Shown in pieces: positions 25,851 to 35,708 of a DNA stretch of 64,000 nucleotides. The DNA comes from Ruegeria atlantica (lineage in GTDB: Bacteria > Pseudomonadota > Alphaproteobacteria > Rhodobacterales > Rhodobacteraceae). Location: assembly GCF_013032505.1 (NCBI RefSeq), contig NZ_WQCG01000001.1:1116001-1180000 (forward strand). Reading direction: 5' to 3'. Every line of letters starts with the position of its first letter. The first letter of the stretch is position 1. The notes beneath the pieces were generated by a model, which was not told where the DNA came from, searched no databases, and was given only the letters and a program-made list of their open reading frames with translations. A program made the position numbers and the translations under genes.

Positions 25851-27395
25851 ATGGATCAGACTGTCGTTACCGAAATCCCCGACTGGGGGCCGTTCGGAAA
25901 GCCCCTTTTTGATGACCCACAAGCCCGAGCTCTGTCGCGCGTCGGCGTGGTTGACGTCGGATCGAACTCTGTCCGAATGGTGATCTTTGACGGTGCAGCC
26001 CGATCACCGGCATATTTCTACAATGAGAAAGTGATGTGCGAACTGGGCGCGGGCCTGTCAGACACCGGGCGGCTTAACCCGACGGGTCGCAAACGCGCTC
26101 TGGCCGCTTTGGGACGGTTCGCGCTGCTCTCGGATGACCTTGGCCTGCCCGGCCTGCATGTCGTCGCAACTGCAGCCGTACGCGAAGCCGAAGACGGTCC
26201 CGATTTTTGTGCTGAGGTAAAAGCCGAAACCGGCCTGACCGTTTCCGTCATCGACGGTGATGAAGAGGCCCGCCTATCTGCGCAGGGCGTCCTGCTGGGA
26301 TGGCCCGGCGCCTACGGTCTGATCTGCGACATTGGTGGGTCCTCAATGGAATTGGCCGAGATCGGAGATGGCGGCGTCGGCCGGCGTCTGACCTCGGCGC
26401 TGGGGCCGCTGAAACTGCGCGATATCAAGGGTGGTCGGCGCGCGCGCAAGGCGCACATCAAGGCCACGATGGAGGATCTGCGCGACCAGATGGGGCCACA
26501 ACGGGACCGTTTGTTCCTCGTGGGTGGCAGTTGGCGAGCTTTCGCACGGCTGGACATGCTGCGCCGCGGTTATCCCCTGAACGTGCTGCACGAATATCGC
26601 ATGACCACCAAGCAGGTGCGCGAAACCATTAAGTACATTGAAAAGGGTGACCCGGAAAAACTGCGCAGCAAGGCCGGCGTGTCGGGGTCGCGAATGGCAC
26701 TGATCCCCTACGCGATGGATGTGCTGGCGCGGTTGATCCGCACGTTCAAACCCAAGGACATCGCCATTTCCAGCTATGGAATCCGCGAAGGCCTGCTTTA
26801 CGAGCAGATGCCGCAAAACCTGCGGGACCGCGATCCGTTGATCGAAGCGAGCCGCTTTTCCGAAGCCAAAGACGCGCGCCTACCAGGTTTCGGAAAGCAC
26901 CTGCTGGAATTCGTGATGCCGCTGTTCAAATCAGCGCCCCCCGCGCGAGCCCGTCTGATCAAGGCAGCCTGTCTTTTGCACGACGTCAGTTGGCGCGCGC
27001 ATCCCGACTATCGCGCCGAAGTCTGTTTCGACTATGTCACGCGCGCCAATCTGGGTGGTTTGAAGCACTCGGAACGGGTGTTTATCGGGCTTGCCCTGCA
27101 GCACCGGTATCGCAACAAGCGTGAGGGGAATCGTTTTACCGCGCTGTATGAACTGCTGGACGAAAAGGACCAGAAACAGGCCGAGATTTTAGGCAAAGCC
27201 ATGCGATTTGGTGCAATGCTGTGGATGCAGAATGATGCACCGATGGCGACGTTGAAATTCTATCCCAAGAAGCAACAGCTGGACCTGTTCTTACCCAATG
27301 CGGCACGCCCATTGTTCAACGAAGTGGCCGAGGCGCGGTTGAACTCGCTGGGCAACGCATTGAAGTCTGAGACCCGCGTCGTCATCCGCAAGTAG
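25851..27395 (+). CDS. Ppx/GppA family exopolyphosphatase
   Basis: 514 residues. The start at 25851 has GGAAGAG just upstream. The actin-like ASKHA fold is clear: phosphate-1 VVDVGSNSVRMVIFDG (about 33-48), VATAAVREAEDG, EEARLSAQG and phosphate-2 LICDIGGSSMEL (about 159-170). A C-terminal HD-type all-helical domain has LLHDVSWRAHPDYR and LQHRYRNKREGNRF. It would degrade polyphosphate or pppGpp. Related genomes commonly have ppk between hda and ppx; here only 49 bases separate them. Confidence 0.9.
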   Translation: MDQTVVTEIPDWGPFGKPLFDDPQARALSRVGVVDVGSNSVRMVIFDGAARSPAYFYNEKVMCELGAGLSDTGRLNPTGRKRALAALGRFALLSDDLGLPGLHVVATAAVREAEDGPDFCAEVKAETGLTVSVIDGDEEARLSAQGVLLGWPGAYGLICDIGGSSMELAEIGDGGVGRRLTSALGPLKLRDIKGGRRARKAHIKATMEDLRDQMGPQRDRLFLVGGSWRAFARLDMLRRGYPLNVLHEYRMTTKQVRETIKYIEKGDPEKLRSKAGVSGSRMALIPYAMDVLARLIRTFKPKDIAISSYGIREGLLYEQMPQNLRDRDPLIEASRFSEAKDARLPGFGKHLLEFVMPLFKSAPPARARLIKAACLLHDVSWRAHPDYRAEVCFDYVTRANLGGLKHSERVFIGLALQHRYRNKREGNRFTALYELLDEKDQKQAEILGKAMRFGAMLWMQNDAPMATLKFYPKKQQLDLFLPNAARPLFNEVAEARLNSLGNALKSETRVVIRK

Positions 27396-27398
27396 ATA

Positions 27399-27773
27399 TC
27401 AAATCTCAGTTTCGCCCTCGGGCGCGTCTTCACGCAGTTCTGGCTGCGCGTCGGGATCCTGCGGGGGCTTCTTTCGGATCAGGATGTCGCCATTGGGTAA
27501 AATCTCAGGCGCTTCATAGGCGCTCCAATCCTCGATCTCATCTGCCAGCTCGGCAAGTGCAGGGCCCATTTCCGTAATAAAGGACTGCATAGCCGGTCCA
27601 AACTGTTCGGCGAGGCCCAGCAATTCATCCAATGCAGGCTCCATCTCTTGACGCAGGCCCTCAAAGAACAGCTCTGCCCCCTGCTCCATCAGGGATTTGC
27701 TTTGGTCGTCCTCGGCAGAGGCCGGAAGGGCCATAACAATGGTCAGCGCACAGATTGGAATGAAAGGTTTCAT
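27399..27773 (-). CDS. Secreted acidic hypothetical protein
   Basis: 124 residues from the ATG at 27773. A signal peptide KPFIPICALTIVMALPASA is followed by a helical, strongly acidic region (LMEQGAELFFEGLRQEMEPALDELLGLAEQF). The tail has LPNGDILIRKKPPQDPDAQPELRED. It probably resides in the periplasm as a helical protein. No family is named. It is convergent with ppx across three bases. Confidence 0.7.
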   Translation of the reverse strand: MKPFIPICALTIVMALPASAEDDQSKSLMEQGAELFFEGLRQEMEPALDELLGLAEQFGPAMQSFITEMGPALAELADEIEDWSAYEAPEILPNGDILIRKKPPQDPDAQPELREDAPEGETEI

Positions 27774-27810
27774 ATCGAAAATATAGGACATCTGAAACGC
27801 GGTTGAAAGG

Positions 27811-28806
27811 TCACAGCTCAAGGTCCAGAGTGACCGGGAAATGGTCGGACGCGGTGAGCAGCGCCTCTTGCAGGTCGCCCGCATCTCGGCAGGCCGGATC
27901 GTGATATGGATGCCAGATACGCCAATCCGGGCGGCGGTCCCTTAGCCCATCGCTAATCATAATATAGTCCAGCAACGCCTCAAGATACCCGCCACTATCA
28001 GGTCGAAAGAAGCGCGCAGTCGATGGGCCATCGCCAGGTTTGGACCTGAAAGCGGCATCTGCATGTGGGTCAAAAACCCCGGATTGAAGCAGGATCTCAA
28101 CCGATGAACGGCCGAACAGGTTTTCGAATTGGTCCAGTCCGGGCCCGTCATTCAGATCACCCAGCAAGATTACCTGCTCATCAGCCGCCAGATGTGCCTT
28201 GATACGTCTGCCCAGCCAAATGGCCTGCGCCAGCTGCTTCCGGCGATTGGCAATAGAGATGCGGATAGCCTCATCCCGGCTTTCCGCCCCATGAGGCGCT
28301 TTTGATTTCAGATGCGCCCCGATGAGCCGAAAATGATTGCCGTCTTTGGTTTGGACGGCCAGCTCCATCGGCGGCTTGGAAAACTGCACCTGATCCTCGG
28401 ACGCGTCTACATCGAGGTCGATATGGAAAACCTGATCGAACCGCGGCGCTTGATGACTGCCATCTTTCGGGTCATGCCGCACCGTCAGAGCGAGCGGATC
28501 ATATAGCAAAGCTAGTTCCTGATGCGTATCGTTGGCAAATCCCATTACGGCTTCGCCGGTGCGCAGATCAAAAGTTTCGGCAAAGTTTTGCAGCGCGCGA
28601 ACCGTGTTCTGGGACTTCCCTGTGTTTGGTGCCTCGACCACCAGAACAGCATCCGCATCAATCGCGGTCAGAACCTTGGCGATGGCCTCAATCTGCTGTG
28701 CTTTGGTGACATCGTGGCGACCCGACCAACTGTCATCAATGATCAGCTCGTCCTTACGGTCAAACAGATTGGCGAACCATTCAATGTTATAGGTCGCCAG
28801 ACGCAT
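27811..28806 (-). CDS. Endonuclease/exonuclease/phosphatase family protein
   Basis: 331 residues with the DNase I-like fold. Catalytic elements are visible in order: ATYNIEWFANLF (Asn7), a metal-binding Glu in VLVVEAPN (about 58), LIGAHLKSKAPHG (about 165), ILLGDLNDGPGLDQF (about 218) and SDHFPVTLD at the C-terminus. Substrates in this superfamily range from DNA to inositol phosphates. There is no signal peptide, so it is probably cytoplasmic. The substrate is not determined. Confidence 0.85.
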   Translation of the reverse strand: MRLATYNIEWFANLFDRKDELIIDDSWSGRHDVTKAQQIEAIAKVLTAIDADAVLVVEAPNTGKSQNTVRALQNFAETFDLRTGEAVMGFANDTHQELALLYDPLALTVRHDPKDGSHQAPRFDQVFHIDLDVDASEDQVQFSKPPMELAVQTKDGNHFRLIGAHLKSKAPHGAESRDEAIRISIANRRKQLAQAIWLGRRIKAHLAADEQVILLGDLNDGPGLDQFENLFGRSSVEILLQSGVFDPHADAAFRSKPGDGPSTARFFRPDSGGYLEALLDYIMISDGLRDRRPDWRIWHPYHDPACRDAGDLQEALLTASDHFPVTLDLEL

Positions 28807-28809
28807 GCC

Positions 28810-29490
28810 TCAGGCCTGCGCGCCATTGATTTCGTCCCAAGCGCGGTTGATATCGATCATCTTTTTCTCGGCCAGTCGCACAGCTTCTTCGGGAACCCCC
28901 CGCGCCAACATCGCATCGGGATGCGTTTCGCGCACAAGTTGCCGCCACACCTTGCGAATGTCGGGCAGCGGCATGTCCCGTGGCACTCCAAGAACCGTAT
29001 AAGGATCGTTGGGCGCATCAGGTACAAACCTTGCACGCAAGGCCATGAACTGCGCATCGGTCTGGCCGAAAATCTGGCTGACCTCTTCTAAAAACTCGTT
29101 TTCATTGGGATGATAGAACCCGTCCGCCATGGCGATGTGGAACAGCCCTTCCATCAGGTCACACAGTGTGGTGCTATCCTCGGAAAACATTCGCGCGATC
29201 TTGCGGGCGTAATCCTGATAACCCGCGACATCTGTACGGGCCATGTTGAACACACGCGCCGCGCCTTCCTCGTCATCACGCGCGATCTGGAATACGTCGC
29301 GAAAAGCGGTGACCTCATCTCGCGTCACCTGCCCATCCGCCTTGGCCATTTTCGCACCCAAGGCGATTACAGCGATAGTGAAGGCCACCGACCGTTCGGG
29401 TGGCGAGCGTAGCTTTTCAAAGACTGCGGTAAGGCTTTCACCCTGGGCAAGCGCGCTCAGCGCATCGGATATACGGATCCAGATCGACAT
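28810..29490 (-). CDS. TerB-DnaJ fusion protein (DjlA-like)
   Basis: 226 residues. An N-terminal TerB-like helical domain (about 30-145) has paired acidic motifs KMAKADGQVTRDEV and HIAMADGFYHPNENEF. The C-terminal J-domain (about 160-222) has PYTVLGVPRDM and the essential HPD in RETHPDAMLARG. The layout is that of DjlA without its membrane anchor. The J-domain would recruit DnaK. It lies three bases upstream of the endonuclease-like gene, suggesting co-transcription. Confidence 0.88.
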   Translation of the reverse strand: MSIWIRISDALSALAQGESLTAVFEKLRSPPERSVAFTIAVIALGAKMAKADGQVTRDEVTAFRDVFQIARDDEEGAARVFNMARTDVAGYQDYARKIARMFSEDSTTLCDLMEGLFHIAMADGFYHPNENEFLEEVSQIFGQTDAQFMALRARFVPDAPNDPYTVLGVPRDMPLPDIRKVWRQLVRETHPDAMLARGVPEEAVRLAEKKMIDINRAWDEINGAQA

Positions 29491-29499
29491 GAGCGCACC

Positions 29500-30024
29500 C
29501 TAGCGCCACAAATCGCGACTGTCAGGTGCAACAAAACCGTCGGCGGCAAGAATTTTCTGCATCAGAACAAGGTCCAGACGTTTTCCCCATTTGAACCCAA
29601 CCTCGGGCATGCGTCCAACTTCGGAAAAACCCAAGGCCGTATGAAATAAAATCGCCCCCGGGTTGGCCGACGAAATGCCGGCAACCAGCACATGTATTCC
29701 CTGGGCCCGGGCGGCGGCCTCAAGCGCCTGTATCAAAGCCCGCCCCATGCCCTGTTCGCGCGCATCGGGGGACAGTTGAACTGTCAATTCGCAGCATTGC
29801 GCATACCCAGGACCAGATCGAAAAGGGCCATAGGTGGCAAATCCAAGAACTTGTTCATCTCGTTCAGCCACAAGAAACGCCGGACCGCGTGTTTGGATAT
29901 CATAGGCAATGCCGTCTTCACCGCGTTCGTCGGTTGTAAAGGTAATAAGTGTGTCGCGGATGATTGCGTTAGTGATAGCGGCAATCGCTTTGGCATCCGC
30001 AGCTTCAGCTTGCCTGACCCTCAT
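29500..30024 (-). CDS. GNAT acetyltransferase, phosphinothricin acetyltransferase-like
   Basis: 174 residues. The GNAT acetyl-CoA motif A appears as VQLSPDAREQGMGRALIQAL (about 82-101), preceded by FLVAERDEQVLGFATYGPFR. GFSEVGRMPEVGFKWGKRLDLVLMQK is the tail seen in YncA/Pat enzymes, which acetylate phosphinothricin, methionine sulfone or related amino acids. The biological substrate here is unknown. The start overlaps the glyoxalase-like gene stop by four bases. Confidence 0.83.
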   Translation of the reverse strand: MRVRQAEAADAKAIAAITNAIIRDTLITFTTDERGEDGIAYDIQTRGPAFLVAERDEQVLGFATYGPFRSGPGYAQCCELTVQLSPDAREQGMGRALIQALEAAARAQGIHVLVAGISSANPGAILFHTALGFSEVGRMPEVGFKWGKRLDLVLMQKILAADGFVAPDSRDLWR

Positions 30025-30623
30025 CCCAACACGCGCTTGCCATGGGGTGTTTCAAACTCTGCTCGCAAAGCGGCGGGGCCGGTATCGAAAACCACGGCGT
30101 CCATTTCGCCTAGAATCCTCGCCAGCTCCAACCCGTCCGGATGAAAAACAACCAACCGATGCAAACGGCAGCCACTATCCTGCAGCATGCTCGCAGGGTG
30201 CAGGTCACCGTGCCACTGAATAAGTGCCGGAAACAGATTGTCGAAGGGCAGACGCCCGTTTGGCGGAACCGCCATCTGCCAGCGCAACGCGCCCCGGGCC
30301 AGATCAATCGGATGCCCGACGCCATCGGGGAAAGCGGAAAGGGAGGCAGAAATGTCCGGCACCCTGCAAATCCAGTTGGTAAGCCGGGGCGCGCCCTTGA
30401 ACCGGTCCAGATCGAACCATCTGGTTCTTTGCGGGTTCGGAGCCTCCGGGTCAATTGCGATGGCCTCTAGGTACAGGCCATCCCGCAGCCCCAAAAGACG
30501 ATTGTAGGTGCCGAACCTTTCATGCTTGCCGCCCGCTTGCAGCGTCACGCCCAACGCCTGTTCGATATGATCCGACGCCTCCTCGAGCGTTTCGCCCGCA
30601 ACGGCCAGATGATCCAGTAACAC
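30021..30623 (-). CDS. Glyoxalase-like (VOC fold) protein
   Basis: 200 residues from a GTG at 30623 with AGGAGG seven bases upstream. It starts LLDHLAVAGETLEEASDHIEQALG, the first VOC strand with a possible metal His, then GTYNRLLGLRDGLYLEAIAID. It resembles the single-chain glyoxalase-like family (Glyoxalase_3). Despite its place next to methylmalonyl-CoA mutase, it does not look like methylmalonyl-CoA epimerase, which is shorter and has a different metal-site layout. The substrate is unknown. Confidence 0.72.
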   Translation of the reverse strand: MLLDHLAVAGETLEEASDHIEQALGVTLQAGGKHERFGTYNRLLGLRDGLYLEAIAIDPEAPNPQRTRWFDLDRFKGAPRLTNWICRVPDISASLSAFPDGVGHPIDLARGALRWQMAVPPNGRLPFDNLFPALIQWHGDLHPASMLQDSGCRLHRLVVFHPDGLELARILGEMDAVVFDTGPAALRAEFETPHGKRVLG

Positions 30624-30643
30624 GCAGCGCCTCCTATGAAAAA

Positions 30644-30677
30644 CGACCAGACCCAATTGGGTCTGGTCGCATTTTTT
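30644..30677. terminator. Bidirectional terminator after the methylmalonyl-CoA mutase gene
   Basis: A perfect 26-base palindrome (30644-30669, centred on CAATTG) is flanked by A-rich and T-rich tails, so it can act on both strands. It would mainly terminate the mutase transcript and insulates it from the glyoxalase-like gene. Confidence 0.8.
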
Positions 30678-30727
30678 CCTCAAAGGCGGGGGATCACAAG
30701 ATTTTTCGAAGAAAATCTTTGACCGCT

Positions 30728-32854
30728 TCAGCCTTTCGCTTCACCGATCAGCCGCAATATGTCCTGTGCGGCCTCAGGGATATTGGTGCCCGGGCCAAAG
30801 ATCGCTTTGACACCGTGATCGTAGAGGAATTGATAATCCTGTTGCGGGATAACCCCGCCACAGATCACCAGAATATCCTCGGCACCGGCCTTTTTCAGTT
30901 CTTCGACCAGTTGCGGTGCAAGCGTCTTGTGACCTGCTGCCTGCGACGAGATGCCGATGACATGCACGTCGTTATCCACAGCGTCCTGAGCTGCCTCAGC
31001 CGGGGTCTGGAACAGTGGGCCAACATCCACGTCAAAGCCGATATCCGCAAAGGCGGTTGCGATTACCTTGGCGCCACGGTCATGGCCGTCTTGGCCCATC
31101 TTGACCACCAGCAGGCGTGGGCGGCGGCCTTCGGCCTCGGCAAATTCTTCGATGGATTTCTGGATCGCAGCAAAGCCTTCATCGCCTTCGTATGCCGCGC
31201 CATAGACACCGGCCAGTGTTTTCACTTCGGCGCGGTGGCGGCCGAATTCTTTTTCCATTGCCATGCTGATCTCTCCTACGGATGCGCGGGCACGGGCGGC
31301 CTCGACCGCAGCAGCCAGCAGGTTTCCACCCTCGCGGGCGGCCTTGGTCAGAGCATCCAGCGCCTGTTGGCAGGCAGCCTCGTCTCGGGTTACACGGATA
31401 CGTTCCAATCGCGCGACCTGAGCTTCGCGCACGGCCACATTGTCGACGTCCAGAATGTCGATCGGGTCTTCCTGTTCCTTGCGGTACTTGTTGACGCCGA
31501 CGATCACCTCGTCACCCCGGTCGATCATGGCCTGACGGCGGGCGGCGCTTTCTTCAATCCGCAGCTTGGGCATACCGCTGGCCACGGCCTTGGTCATGCC
31601 ACCCATCTCCTCGACCTCTTCCATCAGGGCCCAGGCTTTTTCGATCAGCTCATTGGTCAGGCTTTCGATGTAATACGAACCGGCAAGCGGATCGACCACG
31701 TCGGTCACGCCGGTTTCCTCTTGCAGCACCAACTGCGTGTTCCGCGCGATGCGGGCCGAGAAGTCGGTCGGCAGCGCAATCGCCTCGTCCAACGCGTTTG
31801 TGTGCAGCGACTGAGTGCCGCCCAGAACCGCGCTCATCGCTTCATAAGCGGTGCGGATCACGTTGTTGTAGGGGTCCTGTTCCTGCAAGCTTACGCCAGA
31901 CGTCTGACAGTGGGTGCGCAACATTTTGGAGCGTTCGGATTTCGCACCAAAATCGGTCATCACCCGGTGCCACAACGTGCGCGCGGCGCGCAGCTTCGCG
32001 ATCTCCATGAAAAAATTCATTCCGATGGCAAAGAAGAAGGACAGGCGGCCAGCAAACTTGTCCACGTCCATCCCCGCCTGCGTCGCCGCACGGACATATT
32101 CGCGACCGTCGGCCAGCGTATAGGCCAGTTCCTGCACGAGGTTCGCCCCAGCCTCTTGCATGTGATAGCCCGAGATCGAGATCGAGTTGAATTTCGGCAT
32201 CTCGTTCGAGGTAAACTCGATGATATCCGAGATGATCTTCATCGAAGGTTCAGGCGGATAGATATAGGTATTTCGCACCATGAACTCTTTCAGAATATCA
32301 TTCTGAATGGTGCCAGACAGAACAGATTTGTCGTGCCCCTGCTCTTCGCCTGCAACGATGAAACTTGCCAGGATCGGGATCACTGCGCCGTTCATGGTCA
32401 TCGAGACCGAGACCTTGTCCAGCGGAATACCGTCGAACAGGATCTTCATGTCCTCGACGCTGTCGATGGCCACACCGGCCTTTCCCACGTCACCAACCAC
32501 GCGCGGGTGGTCGCTGTCATAGCCGCGGTGTGTCGCCAGATCGAAGGCAACTGAGACACCCTGTTGGCCAGCCGCCAGGTTGCGGCGATAAAACGCGTTT
32601 GATTCCTCAGCGGTCGAAAACCCTGCGTATTGGCGGATCGTCCACGGACGCCCGGCATACATCGTGGCCTTCACACCGCGTGTAAATGGACCGAACCCGG
32701 GCAGTGACCCCATATGCGGCAGCTCAGCCGTGTCTTCCTGCGTATAGAGTGGTTTGACGTCGATACCTTCCAAAGTCTCCTTCGTCAGGTCGTCCAACGG
32801 GCGTCCGCGCAGCTCTTTCTCGGCCAGCGCCTGCCAGTCTTTCGTATCGGTCAT
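30728..32854 (-). CDS. Methylmalonyl-CoA mutase
   Basis: 708 residues, full length for a single-chain B12 enzyme. The N-terminal substrate barrel shows [28 protein letters not shown] (about 55-82) and [13 protein letters not shown]. The C-terminal cobalamin domain has the DxHxxG ligand motif, [16 protein letters not shown], near residue 598. It isomerises methylmalonyl-CoA to succinyl-CoA, the last step of propionate assimilation. pccA and pccB lie on the same strand upstream with other genes between. No epimerase or MeaB chaperone is in the window. Confidence 0.97.
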   Translation of the reverse strand: MTDTKDWQALAEKELRGRPLDDLTKETLEGIDVKPLYTQEDTAELPHMGSLPGFGPFTRGVKATMYAGRPWTIRQYAGFSTAEESNAFYRRNLAAGQQGVSVAFDLATHRGYDSDHPRVVGDVGKAGVAIDSVEDMKILFDGIPLDKVSVSMTMNGAVIPILASFIVAGEEQGHDKSVLSGTIQNDILKEFMVRNTYIYPPEPSMKIISDIIEFTSNEMPKFNSISISGYHMQEAGANLVQELAYTLADGREYVRAATQAGMDVDKFAGRLSFFFAIGMNFFMEIAKLRAARTLWHRVMTDFGAKSERSKMLRTHCQTSGVSLQEQDPYNNVIRTAYEAMSAVLGGTQSLHTNALDEAIALPTDFSARIARNTQLVLQEETGVTDVVDPLAGSYYIESLTNELIEKAWALMEEVEEMGGMTKAVASGMPKLRIEESAARRQAMIDRGDEVIVGVNKYRKEQEDPIDILDVDNVAVREAQVARLERIRVTRDEAACQQALDALTKAAREGGNLLAAAVEAARARASVGEISMAMEKEFGRHRAEVKTLAGVYGAAYEGDEGFAAIQKSIEEFAEAEGRRPRLLVVKMGQDGHDRGAKVIATAFADIGFDVDVGPLFQTPAEAAQDAVDNDVHVIGISSQAAGHKTLAPQLVEELKKAGAEDILVICGGVIPQQDYQFLYDHGVKAIFGPGTNIPEAAQDILRLIGEAKG

Positions 32855-32969
32855 TGCGATTTCCTTTTCTCAATTCGGGTCGCGAACAGGCTGCACCTGC
32901 GCGTTTTGACGTTCCATGTCGTCCGCTGCGGCGCGTGCGAACGCGATATTTTGAAGCTTGTGTGCATTT

Positions 32970-32990
32970 CGCCGGTCGCATTCACCGGCG
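32970..32990. repeat. Short inverted repeat upstream of the DUF4174 gene
   Basis: CGCCGGT-CGCATTC-ACCGGCG is a perfect 7+7 repeat between two divergent genes. It has no T run, so it is more likely an operator or leader hairpin than a terminator. A TATATT at 32998-33003 could be a -10 box for the DUF4174 gene. Confidence 0.35.
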
Positions 32991-33022
32991 TAGGGGCTAT
33001 ATTCAAACGAACAGGAGGCCCC

Positions 33023-33469
33023 ATGACACGAACGCTTGCCCTTGTTTTATCGGCACTATTCCCGCTGGCCGCGATGGCCGCTGACGGGGCTGCGCCCGCT
33101 GAGGACGAGTTCGTCCGCCCGGCAGGGGACAGCGAACTCAGCGAATTCTTGTGGGTCAACCGACCCATCGTCGTATTTGCGGATACCCCCGCCGATCCAA
33201 GGTTCCAGCAGCAGATCGACATGCTGGTCGAAGGCGAAGCGGCCATGCGGGATCGCGATGTCGTCGTGCTGACTGATACAGATCCGTCGGCCAAGTCCCC
33301 GATCCGGTCGCAATTGCGACCGCGCGGGTTCCAGATGGTGTTCGTCGACAAGGACGGTGTTGTCAAACTGCGCAAACCATCTCCGTGGAGCGTGCGCGAA
33401 ATTGGCCGTTCCATCGACAAGACGCCCCTGCGCGAACGCGAAATCCGAGAACGGCGCGAGGGCGGCTGA
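33023..33469 (+). CDS. Secreted DUF4174 protein
   Basis: 148 residues. AGGAGG precedes the ATG at 33023. A signal peptide (LALVLSALFPLAAMAADG) is followed by a thioredoxin-like domain without cysteines: FLWVNRPIVVFADTPADPRFQQQIDML (about 43-69) and RGFQMVFVDKDGVVKLRKPSPW (about 106-127), as in DUF4174. The role is unknown. The gene lies between mcm and pccA on the opposite strand. Confidence 0.85.
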   Translation: MTRTLALVLSALFPLAAMAADGAAPAEDEFVRPAGDSELSEFLWVNRPIVVFADTPADPRFQQQIDMLVEGEAAMRDRDVVVLTDTDPSAKSPIRSQLRPRGFQMVFVDKDGVVKLRKPSPWSVREIGRSIDKTPLREREIRERREGG

Positions 33470-33481
33470 ACGCTTTCGCCA

Positions 33482-33515
33482 CGCCCCAACTCCCCGGCGG
33501 AGAACGCCGGGACAC
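33482..33515. terminator. Possible terminator hairpin between convergent DUF4174 and pccA genes
   Basis: CCCGGCG (33493-33499) pairs with CGCCGGG (33505-33511), with a flanking CCCC/GGGG extension. No T run follows, so the terminator call is tentative. Confidence 0.35.
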
Positions 33516-33545
33516 GATGGGGATATGACAAAAGCGCTTTCATGA

Positions 33546-35591
33546 TCACTCGAACTCGATGATCACTTCATCCACGGCCAGGTTGTCGCCGGGGCCAGCA
33601 TTGATCTTCGCGACCACGCCCTTCTTCTCAGCGCGTAGGATGTTTTCCATCTTCATCGCCTCGACGGTACACAGGGCCTGACCTTCCTGGACCTCCTGCC
33701 CCACTTCGACGTTGATCTTCACGATCAGGCCCGGCATCGGGCAAAGCAACAATTTCGAGGTATCGGGCGGCAGCTTTTCGGGCATCATACGGGCCAGCTC
33801 GGCCTGACGCGTAGTACGGACATGGACCTTAAGATCCGCGCCCCGGTTGCGAATTCGGAACCCGCCCGAGATTTTACCGACCTTCAGAACCAGTGGGCTG
33901 CCATCGACGTCCAGAACCGCCAGTTGATCTCCGGGTGTCCAGTCCGAAGTGACCCGCATGGTCGTATCGTCCGAGAATGTCACGGTTGCCCCATCCCGAT
34001 CCGCATCGATCTCAACTGCATATTCCTGCCCTTGCAGGGTAACGACCCAATCAGAGCCGACCTTGCGTTCATGATTGTCCATCCGGCCAGAAACGCGGGT
34101 GCGGCGAATCTCGGCAACGCGGTGCATCGCGGCACAAGACGCGGCGATGCGGCGCAAGTCGGCCTCGGGAAGTTCAACGCCTTCGAACCCGTCAGGATAT
34201 TCCTCGGCGATAAACGCCGTGGTCATGTCACCGCTGACGAATTTCGGATGGTCCATCACAGCCGATAGGAAAGGCAGGTTGTGGCCGATGCCTTCGACCT
34301 CAAAGCTGTCGAGCGCCACGCGCATCGCTTCGATCGCCGCCTCGCGGGTCGGCGCCCAGGTACACAGCTTGGCGATCATCGGATCATAGTACATGCTGAT
34401 CTCGCCGCCCTCATAGACGCCGGTATCGTTCCGTACAGCTGTTTCACCTTCGGGCGCTTCGCCCTGCCACTTGCCGTTAACCAGCAGCGGGCCAGAGGCA
34501 ACCTCCTGCGGCGGACGATAGCGGGTCAGACGTCCAATCGATGGCAGGAAGTTGCGATACGGATCCTCGGCGTACAGGCGGTTTTCAATGGCCCAGCCGG
34601 TCAGTGTCACGTCGTCCTGCGTGATTGTCAGCTTTTCGCCCGCTGCGACGCGGATCATCTGCTCGACAAGGTCAACACCGGTGATCAGTTCGGTGACCGG
34701 ATGTTCGACCTGCAAACGCGTGTTCATTTCCAGGAAGTAGAAGTTCTTTTCGCCATCAACGATAAACTCAACCGTACCAGCGCTGGCGTATTTCACAGCC
34801 TTGGCCAGTGCCACGGCCTGTTCGCCCATCGCCTTGCGGGTGGCTTCGTCCAGGAACGGCGAAGGCGCCTCTTCGACCACCTTCTGGTTCCGACGCTGGA
34901 TCGAGCATTCACGTTCGCCCAGATAGATTCCATTACCGTGACTGTCGCACAAAACCTGAATTTCGATGTGCCGTGGCTGGGTCACGAATTTTTCAATAAA
35001 GATACGGTCATCACCGAACGAGTTTGCCGCCTCGTTCTTGGACGACTGGAAGCCCTCGCGCGCTTCTTCGTCATTCCAGGCGATCCGCATACCCTTGCCA
35101 CCGCCGCCGGCGCTGGCCTTGATCATGACCGGATAGCCGATTTCGTTGGAAATCTTGACGGCCTCGTCGGCGTCCTCGATCAGCCCCATGTAGCCGGGAA
35201 CGGTCGAAACGCCCGCTTCCTGGGCGATCTTTTTCGAGGTGATCTTGTCACCCATGCTTTCAATTGCACCAACCGGGGGGCCGACAAAGGCGACGCCTTC
35301 AGCGTCAAGCGCCTCGGCGAACTTGGCGTTCTCAGACAGGAATCCATAACCGGGATGAACAGCCTGCGCGCCGCTTTGGCGGATGGCGTCCATGACTTTG
35401 TCTATCACGATGTAGGACTGGTTCGCAGGCGGTGGGCCAATATGCACCGATTCATCCGCCATCGACACATGCAAGGCGTTCTTGTCTGCGTCCGAATAAA
35501 TGGCGACGGTGCCAATACCCATCTTGCGGGCGGTCTTGATGACCCGGCAGGCAATCTCGCCCCGGTTTGCGATCAGGATCTTGTTAAACAT
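33546..35591 (-). CDS. pccA: Propionyl-CoA carboxylase, biotin-carboxylase/BCCP subunit
   Basis: 681 residues. The biotin carboxylase domain begins FNKILIANRGEIACRVIKTARKMG and carries the ATP-grasp loop KASAGGGGKGMRIAW (about 159-173) and FYFLEMNTRLQVEHPVTE. A linker (BT domain) precedes the C-terminal biotinyl domain with EAMKM, whose Lys is biotinylated, near residue 647. It carboxylates biotin for transfer to propionyl-CoA by PccB, giving methylmalonyl-CoA. pccB is 3.3 kb upstream on the same strand. Confidence 0.97.
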   Translation of the reverse strand: MFNKILIANRGEIACRVIKTARKMGIGTVAIYSDADKNALHVSMADESVHIGPPPANQSYIVIDKVMDAIRQSGAQAVHPGYGFLSENAKFAEALDAEGVAFVGPPVGAIESMGDKITSKKIAQEAGVSTVPGYMGLIEDADEAVKISNEIGYPVMIKASAGGGGKGMRIAWNDEEAREGFQSSKNEAANSFGDDRIFIEKFVTQPRHIEIQVLCDSHGNGIYLGERECSIQRRNQKVVEEAPSPFLDEATRKAMGEQAVALAKAVKYASAGTVEFIVDGEKNFYFLEMNTRLQVEHPVTELITGVDLVEQMIRVAAGEKLTITQDDVTLTGWAIENRLYAEDPYRNFLPSIGRLTRYRPPQEVASGPLLVNGKWQGEAPEGETAVRNDTGVYEGGEISMYYDPMIAKLCTWAPTREAAIEAMRVALDSFEVEGIGHNLPFLSAVMDHPKFVSGDMTTAFIAEEYPDGFEGVELPEADLRRIAASCAAMHRVAEIRRTRVSGRMDNHERKVGSDWVVTLQGQEYAVEIDADRDGATVTFSDDTTMRVTSDWTPGDQLAVLDVDGSPLVLKVGKISGGFRIRNRGADLKVHVRTTRQAELARMMPEKLPPDTSKLLLCPMPGLIVKINVEVGQEVQEGQALCTVEAMKMENILRAEKKGVVAKINAGPGDNLAVDEVIIEFE

Positions 35592-35624
35592 GGAACGTCC
35601 TTTGGCTTGATGTTCTGAGAACGC

Positions 35625-35660
35625 AAAACGCCGCCGCAGGGAGCACTCCCCACGACGGCG
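35625..35660 (-). terminator. Terminator between the glycine-zipper lipoprotein gene and pccA
   Basis: On the minus strand CGCCGTCG...CGGCGGCG forms a long stem, with GGGAG/CTCCC inside, followed by TTTT. It ends the lipoprotein transcript before pccA. Confidence 0.65.
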
Positions 35661-35708
35661 TAATGCGCGATGACGGTCGGGACGACGCGCGCCCCGGAAA
35701 ACCCGGTG

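Noticed and set aside
30021..30623. Methylmalonyl-CoA epimerase
   Set aside because: The position beside mcm is tempting, but the length (200) and sequence fit a glyoxalase-like single-chain protein and not the shorter epimerase.
30455..32554. A 699-codon plus-strand frame opposite methylmalonyl-CoA mutase
   Set aside because: It is a mirror of a strongly conserved gene; long antisense frames arise from codon bias in GC-rich DNA. Similar cases at 21479-22819, 34281-35618 and 55339-56859 were also rejected.
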